A DNA stretch of 64,000 bases, from positions 195,535,449-195,599,448 of the forward strand of contig JAKSZU010000006.1 of the NCBI GenBank assembly GCA_026018925.1, written 5' to 3'. The translations under genes and the position numbers were made by a program. Positions 22,761 to 34,690 of this stretch are shown here, piece by piece (within the stretch, counting starts at the first letter, position 1; each line of letters begins with the position of its first letter). Source of the stretch: Tupaia tana. Its lineage: Eukaryota > Chordata > Mammalia > Scandentia > Tupaiidae. The notes beneath the pieces are model-generated. The model worked only from the letters and a program-made list of their open reading frames with translations, was not told the origin of the DNA and made no database searches.

Positions 22761-24424
22761 TATATGCTCTTAAACTAAAAATCATAATGCTCTGCTTTGG
22801 AAATTATGTTAATTCAATTATGTTAATATAGTACACAATATATGAAATAATGCAAAGATGACGTTAAAGGGAACTATACTTTTCGAAATGTAAGTCTTAA
22901 GTTTGGGCATGTTATGGGTCTCTTTATTTCTTTATTTCCTCAATCTCCTTAATTTTATTTATGCTATATCACTGTTTATCTGTGTAGCCTACAAAAATTC
23001 ACTCAGCTTTCAAACTTTAAATCATATGACTATCTGATACACCTTCTTGAGAATTTTCCGAGTAAATAAATGCTATGGGATTCACTAACACCTAGGACAA
23101 CATTGCTCCATTTTATTAAACTTTCCTATATGACAATTTTCTATTAGTCTCCTTGAGAGAAGACACTGTATTTAGTGTTCTTTGTACCTGCGTTAGCTCC
23201 TACCTTGTGTTAGACACAGTGAAGAAATGAAGAAACTTTTAAATAAAGGAATGCGTTGTTGAGTGAAGCTAACTCAGTAACAGTAAAGACATTTAGGGAA
23301 AAGAAGTTAAATTTAGGCATGCTAATTTTGTTAAAGTAGCAGTCAGGTCAAGATGTTTAAAAAGCTCTGAGGTGTGGATTTGGATTCTGAGAGAAAGGTA
23401 GGATTTAGAGGTATAACAAAGGTCACAGATAAGACTAATTCTTGTAGAAAAATAAAATTCACAAAAAGAAAAAGTTCCCAGAAATCCTTCAAAAATGTAA
23501 CTTTTTTTTTTTTTTTTTGCTTTACTCACATGGCACTAACCTATAACCATCTAAGACTTTATCCAAGAAATTGTGTATTTCATCCTGTGAAAAGGATTTT
23601 GACTATATAAACTACAATTGTCAATGGAAAAATGTTTTCATATGTTACAGAAGGCTTATTGCCTAACCAGACTTGCAATGACTCCTTATTTTCATAAGTT
23701 AACTTCCTACTGTTTAAAATGGGACTTGCTCTCTCCATAAGTTCTTTATCTTCTGTTTGTATGATTAACATCTGGCATCAATATTATAGTAGTTTGGGAA
23801 ACAATTTTGATCATGAGGTGATTTTTTTTTTTTTTTTTTTTTGAGGCTCTGGTTTGTTTGGAATCATTTTTATTACTTACACATGGTGTCTTTCTCTTTT
23901 TTTCCTCTCTATCTTTAAAATTCAAAATTAAATGTTGACTAACTTCTTTCTAAATCTTGGGATAATATTGCTTGTAAGTACATGAGCTGTCATGAAAATG
24001 TGTGAGCTTTGTCTAATTACATTCACAATTAATTTGATTTGTTCTATGGAGAGATTTTGCTTTATCCTTGCTAATTTCTTCACTTTACAGATGGTTTTCT
24101 GACATTAGAAAGGCATTTTATTTTCTATTTCATGAGTAAAAGATAAGAATGGCCTTGAAAGTTTTTAAGTTTTTAATGGCCTGCTCACCCCCACCCCCCC
24201 AAAAAAAAGAGTGTAGTTATTATAAATCTCATGAAACTATATTTAATCAGAGAGACCCTTAGAACTTTAACTGAAAGAATAGCTCATTTCATTAATGATG
24301 TGAGTTCATTGTTTTTCTAATGATAAATCTCTAAGGTTCAGAGAGAGACTATTCCCTTCTGCTAATAGGAGCAAGATCAGAACTCTACATCAGGACAAAC
24401 TTAACAATATTGCATAAACATGTA
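22761..24424. other. Mostly unassigned sequence
   Basis: A possible L2/MIR-like patch at 23140-23260 (TCCTTGAGAGAAGACACTG). T runs at 23501-23518 and 23822-23842. No exon or young SINE is seen. Confidence 0.35.
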
Positions 24425-24684
24425 AATTTTTTAGAGGTTTTTGCCTTAGGGTGCATGCACTCACTGGAGAGAGACAAAGAGAGAGAAAATGAGGGGGAAG
24501 TGAGAAATCACCCCAGAAATGGGATAGCCATGCCTTAATTCCTTCTCCACCATTTTCCTTCTAGGATCTTGTGCAAATACACACAGGCACCTGGCATGAG
24601 TTTCAAGCCATTCGGTCTGAGACTTTAACTACAGTCTTCCCTGTGGGAGTCCAGTGACATAACTGCTATGCCATCTGCTATCCC
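24425..24684 (-). repeat. tRNA-derived SINE, old copy
   Basis: Complete but diverged; ends CCATCTGCTATCCCC. Possible duplication ACATGTA on both sides. Confidence 0.8.
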
Positions 24685-24756
24685 CATCGACATGTATTTT
24701 AACATTATTTACCTTTTTCTTTTTTTAAAGATTTTTACCATAGGCCACATGCATTT

Positions 24757-25046
24757 CTTTTTCTTTTTAGAGGTTTTTTTTTTTTTTTTCTTTTTTTTTT
24801 TTTCTTTTTTTTTTTTGCTATAGGGCACGTGTGCTCGCCAGAGAGACAGAGAGATAGAAAGCGAGAAATCACCCCCAAGGGGGGATGACCACGCTGCAAT
24901 CTCTTCTCCTCCACTCTCCTCTTGGGATCTTGGGCACACACGCACATGTGCCCGGTGTGAGTTTTAAGCCACTGGGTCCAGGACTCGAACCGCGGTTGAC
25001 TACATGTGAGTCCAGTGACATAGCCATTACACTAACTGCTGGTCTC
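24757..25046 (-). repeat. tRNA-derived SINE with 17-bp exact TSD
   Basis: Near-consensus copy with a long T-rich tail complement (24771-24815). The duplication ATAGGCCACATGCATTT lies at 24740-24756 and 25047-25063. The target itself reads like the 3' end of another minus-strand SINE (ATTTTTACCATAGGCCAC, cf. TTTTTGCTATAGGGCGC). Confidence 0.95.
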
Positions 25047-25063
25047 ATAGGCCACATGCATTT

Positions 25064-25449
25064 TTCAATCTATGTTTACATCTCTAATTACTTTTGATGC
25101 AGTGTAGCCTGATTTTGCCAAGAAGAAAAATTAAATGGGTAAGAATGAAAGAAATTATGTATCAAAGCTAACTTCCTCTCTCCTCACTGGGTATTTCTGA
25201 AATGTTCTGTGTAGACTCAGAGGTAGTTCCTGTAGAGTTGGATCCCTAGTTACCCACCATGGCAATTGCTCATCACACATCATTTATAAGCTTTTCTTGG
25301 TTTTCTGTGTATTTCCTTTTCAGTTCTTTCCTGGGGTAACTTCCATGAATCATTCACACCCAAATCTTTGTCTCCAGATCTAATTTATGTATACATGAAA
25401 TTTGGGCAAAAGAAAAGAATTAGAAAATAAGTGCTAAGGGTTTTTTATC
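25064..25449. other. Unassigned sequence
   Basis: No feature recognised. Confidence 0.4.
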
Positions 25450-25692
25450 TCTTTTGTTCTTTAATTTGCCAGAGGATGTGTGCACACCCCAGCGAGAGAC
25501 CAAAAGAGAAGGTGAAAGCACCCCCTATGGGTCATGCTGCCAACACTCTCCTCCATCTCTCCTTCCTTTCAGAATGTTGGGCACATATACACATGTGCCT
25601 GGTATGATATTCAAGCCATGGGTGTTGAACTTGAACACCACATTCAACCATGTGGGATACAGGTGCCATAACTACCAGGCCACAGATGGCCC
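25450..25692 (-). repeat. tRNA-derived SINE, old copy
   Basis: Diverged; ends CCACAGATGGCCC, the older head type. Confidence 0.72.
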
Positions 25693-25734
25693 AAGCCTTT
25701 CTAATTTCTGTGGAGAAGTGGGAAATAGCAAGCC

Positions 25735-26012
25735 ATCCAAGTGACCTCATGGTTAAGGGAGCCAGATCCCACATGGCTGACTAAGCAGGTAGAATCCCAA
25801 ACTCAGTGGCACTGGGTATATGTATGTGCATGCCTCAAATCTCAACAAGGTGGAGAAATGAAAGTGAAGGGATTATGGCATAACCATACCACATTATGGG
25901 GTGCTTTCTCTCTCTCCCATCCTTTTTCAGTGTTCCTCTTTCTCTCTGGTAATAGCATGTGCCCTTTGGCAAAATTTATAAATAAATTAAAAGATGTGGA
26001 AAATAAAAAAAT
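25735..26012 (+). repeat. tRNA-derived SINE, old copy
   Basis: Degenerate head (GACCTCATGGTTAAGGG), recognisable CACATGGCTGACT, body and ATAAATAAATTAAAA tail. Confidence 0.65.
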
Positions 26013-26084
26013 AGGACTTGGGAATGTTTTTCCAGATAGCCAACCAACCATTTCTGCCCTAAAATTCTATTATTAATGACTTTT

Positions 26085-26640
26085 TAAAATTTTTTTCATT
26101 TTATTTTCTTTTATACATTCAATCACATTATTATTTGGCTTACAAAATTTCAACAGGTGAACATTTCTCCCTTGTACAGTTGATAAAACTACAAAATATC
26201 TTAAAAAAATAATACTATATTTCTTTGTGCCATTAATGCTTTGCCTCCCTATTTTTCTTCTAAATGTCCTTCCTCAGACCCTCCTCTTTCACACACACTA
26301 TATCTGGTATTTACATCTGTATACTATGTTTCTATATCCTTTAGTCAATTAGTTTCAGTCATAGAGTGTGGACACTCGGTATATATTAAGTGGAGACATA
26401 CAATGCCTCTCCTTCATAACCTGGCTTGCTTCACTCAGCAGTAACTCTTCCATATTCATCCACTTCCTGTCAAAAGCCAGAGTTTTGTTGTTTTTTATGG
26501 CTGAATAGTATTTCATTGAGTATATGTGCCACAGTTTTTCAATCCGTTCATCTGTTCATTTGCATTTGGGCTGTTTCTATGACTTAGCAATTGTGAATAG
26601 TGCTGCAATAAACATTGATGTGCAAGCACTTTTCTGATTA
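26085..26640 (-). mobile_element. LINE-1 3' fragment, antisense
   Basis: Contains the antisense L1 landmarks TTTATGGCTGAATAGTATTTC, GCATTTGGGCTGTTTCTATG and TTGTGAATAGTGCTGCAATAA (first 20 bases of each considered). Truncated, no ORF. Confidence 0.8.
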
Positions 26641-27426
26641 AGTTATTAATTACATTTAACAAATGAGAAATTTTAAGTCAGGATATATTGTGAGTTGCCT
26701 GAAATAATACTAGAAGTTATTGGTATACTGACACATATAATCTGTTATTTACTTGTTATTAACTACAGAATATGAGGACACGTTCCCTGATCCTGGAGTA
26801 AATTCAGAAATAGAAGTGAACTGAACTTCTGTTGCCTTGGTTGGCACAGCAGTCTCTTTCCTTTGCTTTTCAGTCTGACACATAACATCTCACATTTCAT
26901 ATTTGTAAAACTATACTGGTTTCTTTGTGTAGTTAAAGCTTCTACTGCTATTTACTGATCAACATGTATTTGATATGTGTTTATTTATCAGTTTATCAAC
27001 ACACTTTGCAGTGCACTTTTGGTGATTAAAAACAGTAGCAATATTTTTTCTTTAAATGTATTTTTCCTCTTGATCTCTGTCATAACTCAATGTCTAGATT
27101 GTCCTCTTAGACAATGGGCAAACTGTTTACAGGAAACTGATTCATTCTACTGGGAACCTAGAACTCTGGTAGAATTTCTAATTCCAGTCTGTGATTTGTT
27201 TAAATCTCATATAGACCCAGTATAACCTTCTTGACATATTATCTTCTATTGAATTAGACCAACTACTGTGCTTGTTACCTCTGGCAAGTTGGAAAATTTT
27301 ATTTTTATTTTAGCTACTGTATTACATAATATTTCACACTCTGTTAGACAAAATATATAACTAAATGAATGGTTATTAAAAGAGTCATGAGTAAAGGCTG
27401 GTTTTTCACTTTGAAAATAAAACTAG
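26641..27426. other. Unassigned sequence
   Basis: No exon or repeat recognised. Confidence 0.4.
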
Positions 27427-27690
27427 TGGTGGGCTAGTGGGTGGCATGGTCATTAAGATGGCTGGATCCCACATGGCCAACAACACAATTTGGATCCTGG
27501 ACTTGGCAGCCTGAAAAATCACACCAGGCACGTGTGCCCCTGTGCCCCAAATCGAAAGAGAATGGAGAAGAGATTGGAACGTGACTGGCCTTCACTGGAA
27601 TATTTTCTCCTTTTCCCTCTCTCTCTGAAAAGCACATGTACTCTCTGGCAAAATGTTTGGGGGGGGTGAAAAAGAAAAGAAAAAACAGTA
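27427..27690 (+). repeat. tRNA-derived SINE, old copy
   Basis: GGGCTAGTGGGTGGCATGG head, old CACATGGCC segment; the tail begins with a G8 run in place of plain A. Confidence 0.72.
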
Positions 27691-28024
27691 GTGTTCTCTA
27701 AATCTTAATTGCTATTCAAGGATACCATTAGATGTTCCCCTGCCACAAATTAATAATAGCACTGTGACCCCAAATAAAAGGGGGAGATAGAAAGAAAAAC
27801 ACTCTAGAACAGTTATACTTTTTTTGCAAAAGAATTTTATGTGCTTGTAATCACACAATTTTTGATGAATGATACTGTGTAATGTGTACTATCTGGAATC
27901 AAAATACCGATCATTTAATACAGCAGATAAAGAAAGGACATTAGGACATCTTTACAATATGATCATAGAATTTTGTAGAATAAGCAATTCTTTGTAATGA
28001 AAGATACATAGAGATAAATTATTT

Positions 28025-28295
28025 ATTTATTTATTATTTTTTTTTTTGAGAGGTTTTTGCTATAGGGCATGTGCGCTCGCCAGACAGAGATAGACAGAGA
28101 GACAGAAAGCGAGAAATCACCCTCCAGAGGGAATGGCCACGCCACAATCCCTTCTCCTCCATTCTCCTCTAGGGATCTTGGGCATGCATGCACATGTGCC
28201 CGGCGTGAGTTTTAAGCCACCGGGTCCGGGATACGAACTGCGGTTGACTACGTGGGAGTCCAGTGACATAGCCATTATGCTAACTGCTGGTTCCC
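28025..28295 (-). repeat. tRNA-derived SINE, young copy with exact TSD
   Basis: Young subtype ending CTGCTGGTTCCC; a 15-bp duplication AGAGATAAATTATTT lies at 28010-28024 and 28296-28310. Confidence 0.95.
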
Positions 28296-28310
28296 AGAGA
28301 TAAATTATTT

Positions 28311-29200
28311 TGGCACCTTTTTATTCTGTGCATGAAATATGAAAAATTCAACGTAAAACTGATTTTCTTGTGAACTTTCCCTTTGGGTTTTCCAATAAGG
28401 GGATGATATAATTTTTTCAAGATTTGCATTGATTTGGTTCTGTTACATGTGTGTGTCCATGTGTGTGTGTAAGGGAACATGTTAAATGAGCTGTCATTTT
28501 AGAATATTCATTTTCATTTACCACGTTACACAATTTATATTTAGTAGAATTTCAACATACTTTTGGCAAGAAGTCCTTGAATTAATTATGTGGTATTTAA
28601 TTGTAAAGCTGATTGGTATATATTTCCATAGCATCTATAAAGATTATTTCAAGTGAGTGTGAGCTTATTATATTTTTTGTGAATATATTTGAATTTATAA
28701 CTCTACTTCAAAAAGATAATTTTGAATATTAATTTATTGCCCTCTGGCCAATAGTCCCAGCTGTTTCTTTTACTAACACAGAAGCTTTGATGTGGCAATT
28801 CTCATTTCTGTCTGTTGATACCTTTTGCCAAATATTTGTAATTATTCCTTAGGACCAAAAGATTCTGTCAAATAACTTAGAAATTGTTAAACTATCTTAG
28901 TCATCTAGTATTGCTGAAAATTTAGACTGATAATTCATTCTTTGTAAAGTTTATTTGCTTAGATTCAGAGTAAAATCTTCTATTTTCCTAAGCAATGAAT
29001 TGGTTTTAGAAAATACTTCACTAATTGGTTCCATTTCTATCAGACGTTGTGTACATTTATTCTTAAAGTTTGATGCATTTTGTTGGCAGGATAACTCAGA
29101 GTTGAATATAGTAGTGATTGATGTGTTTTGCTTTTTTCTAGAATGTCTTGCATTTCAGTCCTCTTAAAGGACCAGTTGGATCAATCTGAAACTCTAGTAA
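28311..29200. other. Unassigned sequence
   Basis: No exon or repeat recognised; a short (GT)n lies at 28448-28470. Confidence 0.4.
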
Positions 29201-29201
29201 C

Positions 29202-29515
29202 TAGGCTGGCTCAGTGGCACAGAGGTAATGTGCTCCGCTAGTGATGCTGATTCCATATGAAAAATCATGGGCATATTTCCTTGGTTGACATATGCATACC
29301 AGGACTGTGTGCCCATGATCCTGGTTAGCCTGTGCATGCTGGCTGTGTGTACCCATGATGCTAGCTGACTAAGAAGGGTGGTTGGGTGGGAGAGGGATTA
29401 TGGTGTGAGACTCTTTCGAGGGTACTTGCCTTTCTGCGTGTGTGTCTGTCTTTCATTAAAAAAAATAAATAAATAAAAGAAAGAAAGAAAAAAGAAAAAG
29501 AAAAAGCTTTATCTA
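29202..29515 (+). repeat. Second-family SINE-like element
   Basis: GGCTGGCTCAGTGGCACAGAGGTAATG resembles a pol III A-box head (TGGCTCAGTGG). The body repeats a GTGTGCCCATGATCCTGG-like unit twice and the tail is (AAAT)n/(GAAA)n. It lacks the B-box region, palindrome and TCTCTG body of the main family. Confidence 0.6.
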
Positions 29516-29691
29516 TTTAATGCTGTCAGATTGTCCTAAAAGCACTAAAAACTCCTGGCATGAATTCTGAGTAATGAAGGTTGAGATGCAAAAAGATCAG
29601 ACAAATCCACATATAATTTATTGCTGTGTATGTCTATTAGTTTCTCAATAAAATACTTAAGAAAAGGAAACACTTCTTTTACCAGATGATC

Positions 29692-30085
29692 TCCTTGTCT
29701 ATTTGTACTGCCACAACAAATACCTGAGACTGGGTAGTTTAGAAAGTTCTGGAGGTTAGGAGGCCAAGATCAAGATCAAGATGCCAGCCAGCAAGGGTAC
29801 TGACATTTCAGCTTCCAAGGTGGCAGCTTCTTGCTGCATCCTCTTGAGAAGAGTAACTCTGTGTCTTCATGTCAGAAGTTGGAGGGGCAAGAAGCTAAAC
29901 ACTGCATGAAGGTTTTTTGTTTGTTTGTTTGTTTGTTTGTTTTTTATAAAGGTCTCAGTTCATGAGACAGGAGCCCCATATGATCTAATAAACTCTTAAA
30001 GGCCCTTCTCTTAATACCATCAACTAGTCTATTAAGTTTCAGCACCTGAATTTAAGAGAGACCATATTTAAACCATAGCACATAA
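29692..30085 (-). mobile_element. Fossil MaLR (MLT1A/MST-type) LTR, non-coding
   Basis: ACCTGAGACTGGGTAGTTTA, CTTAATACCATCAACTAG and a terminal ACCATAGCA match an antisense MaLR LTR. It contains a (GTTT)n expansion at 29912-29940, is solitary, has several breaks and dates to early eutherians. Confidence 0.7.
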
Positions 30086-30087
30086 CT

Positions 30088-30492
30088 ACTGTTCTGAAAT
30101 GAACTGTGTACCTTCAAAATTTACATGTTGAATCTCTAACCCCAGTACCTCAGAATGTCACTATATTTGAAAGTGAAGTCTTTAATGAGGTGATTTCATT
30201 GAAGTCAGGCCCTTAAGGTGGGTCCTAATTCAATCTGATTTGTGTCCTTACAAAATGAGGAAATTCCATCATGCTGAGAAACAAACAGGCTGTGCACACA
30301 CAGAGGAGGAGGAACCTTAGCAAGACACAGGGAGAGGGCAGCCATTTACAAACCAAGGAAGGAGATTTCAGAAGAAACCAAATTTAATGTGGACTTCCTA
30401 ACCTCCAGATCTGTTGGAAAGTAGATTTCTGCTGATGAGACCACCCAGTCTGTGGTATTTTGCTATGAGCTCCAGCAGAGGAAGATACCTAT
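30088..30492 (+). mobile_element. Fossil MaLR (MLT1-type) LTR, non-coding
   Basis: ATGAACTGTGTACCTTCAAAA, AACCCCAGTACCTCAGAATG, GTGGGTCCTAATTCAATCTG and CACCCAGTCTGTGGTATTTTG (first 20 bases of each considered) follow an MLT1 LTR in sense. Solitary, with several breaks; it abuts an LTR of opposite orientation. Confidence 0.75.
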
Positions 30493-31510
30493 CATATCAA
30501 AGAAATACGTGGATCTAAATGTTTTGAAAAGAGAAGCCCATTTAACCATAAATTTGGAAAGTAGCAATAATTAAGTTGTCTAGATATCCATAGATTTGGG
30601 GAGGGAAAATAAAGAGAAACAGCTACAAGGTAACTTTTATATTTAACTGAGAAACAAAATCTTATCCTTAGAAGGAAGTCCTACTAGTATTCAGCAAATG
30701 GGGAATGAAAGTATGTGGAGAAGCGATGTGAGGGTTGTTGGATTGACATCAGTGGAACATTTAGCAATGCTGATGATACAGACCCAGGGGAGCAATGAGA
30801 TATTACTACAAATCTAAGACTAGTTGTCACTGAAGGTAACTTATCTCCCCAAAGTGAAACGAATACCTACTACTTCTACATGTTCAAGTCCAAATGCCAC
30901 CAAGTTTATCTAGGTTTTAGATAGCTTCAGGCACCTTGCATAGTCCCAGTCACTTCCTACTGTAGCTTCCTTCTAATATACTAGTCTGTGCACCCTTACC
31001 TTTAACCCCTCACTTCTTAGCACTTTCCCATACACTTCTCCTTCCCCATGCCAGGATTCATGTAGAAACTCCAGATGAAAGATTCCAAACAGCTACATGA
31101 CCTTTCATCTTTAATGGGTAATAATGAACAGAGAGGACACTGTCTACTCATATTTGTCTCACCTTCCTCTGAGAATCTCACTGAAATCACTGTCTGGAAT
31201 TTGGAAAAGGAATAAATCTATTATAGCCAAGATTAAGGAGGTCAACTGCAGATGACATATTTTAACATTTATTTGGATGAAAAGTGAAACAAGATAGTAT
31301 TGAAGAAATAAGTTAATTGTTCAATCAGAAAGGACAAGGTTTTAGTTCAATGTCTGGTAAGGGATAGAGACAAAAGAAGAATTACTAGAACCTGGGGGAA
31401 AGCAACAATATCCATATAGTCATTATTCCACACACAGAACTGTTTTTAACATCACATTTAGAATTAGCTGATAGCATGGAATACATGGGGTTTGTTTTTT
31501 GTTTTGTTTT
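30493..31510. other. Unassigned sequence
   Basis: No exon or repeat recognised. Confidence 0.4.
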
Positions 31511-31773
31511 GTTTTTTTTTTTTTTAGTTTTTTAGTTTTTGCCATAGGGCATGTGTGCTCACCGAAGAGAGAGAGAAAGAAGGAAAGTGAGAAATCATCC
31601 CCAGACGGATACCCACACCACAATCCCTTTTCCTCTGGTATTCTTTCAGGAATTTGGGGGCATGCATGCACACACACCTGGTGTGATTTTCAAGCTGTTA
31701 GGTCTGGGACTCAAACTGCAAAGCTGGCCATTTAGGATTCAGTGCCTTAACCCCCACACCACCTGTTGGTTCC
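31511..31773 (-). repeat. tRNA-derived SINE, older subtype
   Basis: Complete, diverged; ends CACCTGTTGGTTCC. Confidence 0.82.
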
Positions 31774-31969
31774 ACAGTTAATTGTTGTAATAGAGTGCAA
31801 ATTTGAGCAACTTCTAACAGAAGATGATGGCGAAATAGAGGGAAAGGTCAAAGTCTTAGTTCATCCCACAGATAGAATAGTTGAAATGGCCTTGGAGAAT
31901 TGTTGAAACTGGAAATAGATGTGTAAAGAATATTTTTCCCCAAAGTTTACTAAGCTAAATAGAAATAAT

Positions 31970-32185
31970 TGGATGTGGTGGTACAGTGGTAATGTAACTG
32001 GACCCACATAAGAAATGTCCTGAGTTTGCATCCCGAAACCTCCCTGAGGCTCAGGTATGCACACTCACATACTTATAATCCAGGTTAGCTGAGACTGAGG
32101 AAGATCATAAAATGAAGATCCTGTTGGGATTACCCATCTCTCTATTCCTCTATCTCATGGAATAAATAAATAAATTCAACTTAAA
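31970..32185 (+). repeat. Second-family SINE-like element
   Basis: GGATGTGGTGGTACAGTGGTAATG head, CCTGAGTTTGCATCCCG near the B-box position, AAGATCCTGTTGGGATTACC body and ATAAATAAATAAATTC tail. Tail and body match the elements at 40549 and 45626. Confidence 0.7.
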
Positions 32186-32549
32186 AGAAAAAAGAAATAC
32201 AAATAAAAATGTTGCTATAAAAATTAGGAAGAAGTGAGTATAGAGTTAGAAGTATCCTGAATGATTTTTTTATAACAGAGTCAATATAACTAGCTTAAAG
32301 TTACTAAACGAAGGGAAATAAAAATATATGATTAACAGTATGGTGATAACTACAATACAAATAAAACCAGTAAATTATTTAAATGGTTATTTTTAGAATG
32401 ACTAGAATAGAAAAGGTTGGGTAGTAAATTTTTGTTGTCATTGGAAGCCTTTCTTAGCTATTTGATTGTTAACCCAGCCCATATATCATTTAGATACAAA
32501 TTAAAAATTAAATTGCAAATACTATACTGATTATATAGCATTAGGTTTT

Positions 32550-32814
32550 TTGTTTGTTTGTTTTTGGAGAGGTTTTTGCTATAGGGCACGTGCACTTGCC
32601 AGAAAGACAGAGAGAGACAGAGAGACAGAAAGCAAGAAATCACCCCCAGGGGGGATGGCCACGCTGCAATCCCTTCTCCTCCATTCTCCTCTCAGGTTCT
32701 TGGACATGCATGCACACGCACCCGGCATTAGTTTTAGCACAGGATCTGGGACTCGAACTGCGACCAACTACATGGGAGTCCAGCGACATAGCCATTACGC
32801 CAACGGCTGGTCCC
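32550..32814 (-). repeat. tRNA-derived SINE
   Basis: Near-consensus copy ending GGCTGGTCCC; imperfect duplication AGCATTAGGTTT / AGCACTAGGTTT. Confidence 0.93.
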
Positions 32815-32958
32815 AGCACTAGGTTTCTAGAATTTATTAATTAATGTCACTGAAAATATATGTAAACCCTGGATGAATTATGCACAGGAGACTGTTATGT
32901 TACAATAATGAATCAAAAATTTGACATCATTAATACTAACTTAAAAAAAAAGTGACTT

Positions 32959-33220
32959 GGGAACCAGGAGTTAGTGTAATGGCTATGTCGCTGGACTCCC
33001 ACGTAGTCGACCGCGGTTCGCATCCTGGACCCGGTGGCTTAAAACTCACGCCGGGCGTGTGTGCGTGCGTGCCCAAGATCCCGAGAGGAGAATGGAGGAG
33101 AAGGGATTGCGGTGTGACCATCCCCACTGGGGGGTGATTTCTCGCTCTGTCTCTATGTCTCTCTCTGTCTGTCTGGCGAGCACACTCGCCCTATAGCGAA
33201 AACCTCTCCAAAAAAAAAAA
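32959..33220 (+). repeat. tRNA-derived SINE, young copy with TSD
   Basis: Young GGGAACCAGGAGTTAG head and near-consensus body; A-run plus GTGACT is duplicated on both sides (right copy to 33226). Confidence 0.95.
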
Positions 33221-33226
33221 GTGACT

Positions 33227-33690
33227 CACTCTCAAATGATACCCATTCCTACACCAATGAGATGGGCAACTCTACCCCAAGCAGTTCCCCAGAAAGTCAG
33301 ACTGAAAGAGTAGCAGAACCTCTACCACCTTGCAACTGCAGGGAGGAAAAGAGAGCTATGTATGAACAATGCAAACCTTTGGCCTGAAAGTAACTCCTGT
33401 CAGTTCTACTTATCACATAGTGGCCAGACATATCTTGTGGCTTCTTTGCTTTCCTTCAAGGGGAAGGATAAGTTTAATCATTCTATATGTCCCTCAGGAG
33501 AGGAAGATGGTGTGGGTACACACCAAAACATCTCCATCAAAATAAAGACATTTCTTACAGATAGCTATAGTATTGTAATCAGTATTTTGAAAACTCTGCA
33601 AATCACTATGATATCATGAGGGGAAAAGAGATAATAAATAATTAAATCTTTTCTCTAATTTTAGATTGTTTTTCTAAAATTTTATTCTAA
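33227..33690. other. Unassigned sequence
   Basis: No feature recognised. Confidence 0.4.
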
Positions 33691-33696
33691 AACTTT

Positions 33697-33945
33697 TCAG
33701 GCTAGTATAGGGCATGGAGTTTAAGGTGGATGGATCCCACATGGCTGACTGTGTGTTCAAGTCCCTGGGCCTGGCAGCTTGGAAGACACATCAGGCATGT
33801 GTGTTTGCATTCTCCTGAAAAGAGAATAGAGGAGAAGGGATTGAGGTGTGGCCATCTTTCTTGGGTAGTGCTTTCTCACTTTCCCTCTCTCTGACTTTGG
33901 TGATGTATATACCATATAGCAAAATACAAATAAAATAAAAATTAA
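33697..33945 (+). repeat. tRNA-derived SINE, old copy
   Basis: Diverged head, CACATGGCTGACTGTG, TCAAGTCCC B-box remnant, ATAAAATAAAAA tail. Confidence 0.75.
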
Positions 33946-34142
33946 TATTAAAAAAATAAACTTCAAACACCAAAATTAGAAGTTTACAGTGAATACCTGT
34001 ATACCAAGGCTACAAATTCTGTTAACAACATATTACTATTTTTACTTTAATCACATATTTCTTTCAGATGGATTGCTATCAAAACCTCTTTACCATATAT
34101 TTAAAAATTTCAAATAATAAAACTAATAGTAATGATAATATA

Positions 34143-34399
34143 TTTTTTTTTTTTGGAGAGGTTTTCACTATAGGGCGCGTGCACTCGCCAGACAGACAGA
34201 GAGAAACATAGAGACAGAAAGCAAGAAATCACCCCCCAGAGGAGATGGTCACGCCGCAATCCCTTCTCCTCCATTCTCCTCTTGGGCACGCACGCACACG
34301 CACCTGGCGTGAGTTTTAAGCCACCGGGTCCAGGACGCGAACCGTGGTCGACTACGTGGGAGTCCAGTGACATAGCCATTACGCTAACTGCTGGTTCCC
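34143..34399 (-). repeat. tRNA-derived SINE, young copy with exact TSD
   Basis: Young subtype ending CTGCTGGTTCCC; duplication AGTAATGATAATAT at 34128-34141 and 34400-34413. About 12 nt are missing near the cytosine-rich region relative to sister copies. Confidence 0.95.
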
Positions 34400-34419
34400 A
34401 GTAATGATAATATTCTTAT

Positions 34420-34690
34420 TTATTGAGTACCTCCTATATTTGAGGTCTTGTAAATACACTATGTTTTATCCCCAGAGGATTACTGTGTAAAGAACAATTT
34501 ATTCTCTTTGCCAGTTGTAAAACAAAAGAAAAAATAAAAATAAAATACCCGATATAGGTCACCTACTATAACTAAAGAATTAATGTTCCAAGAGTTTATA
34601 TAACTTGCTCAGGTTCCCTTAGCAGATCTAGGATTCAAATTAATTTGTGTCTGAGTTTACATCCTCTATTCTTTGCCTAATATATCTCAC
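34420..34690 (-). repeat. MIR SINE
   Basis: TTATTGAGTACCTCCTATAT, TAACTTGCTCAGGTTCCC and CTAGGATTCAAATTAAT follow antisense MIR in order. Confidence 0.65.
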
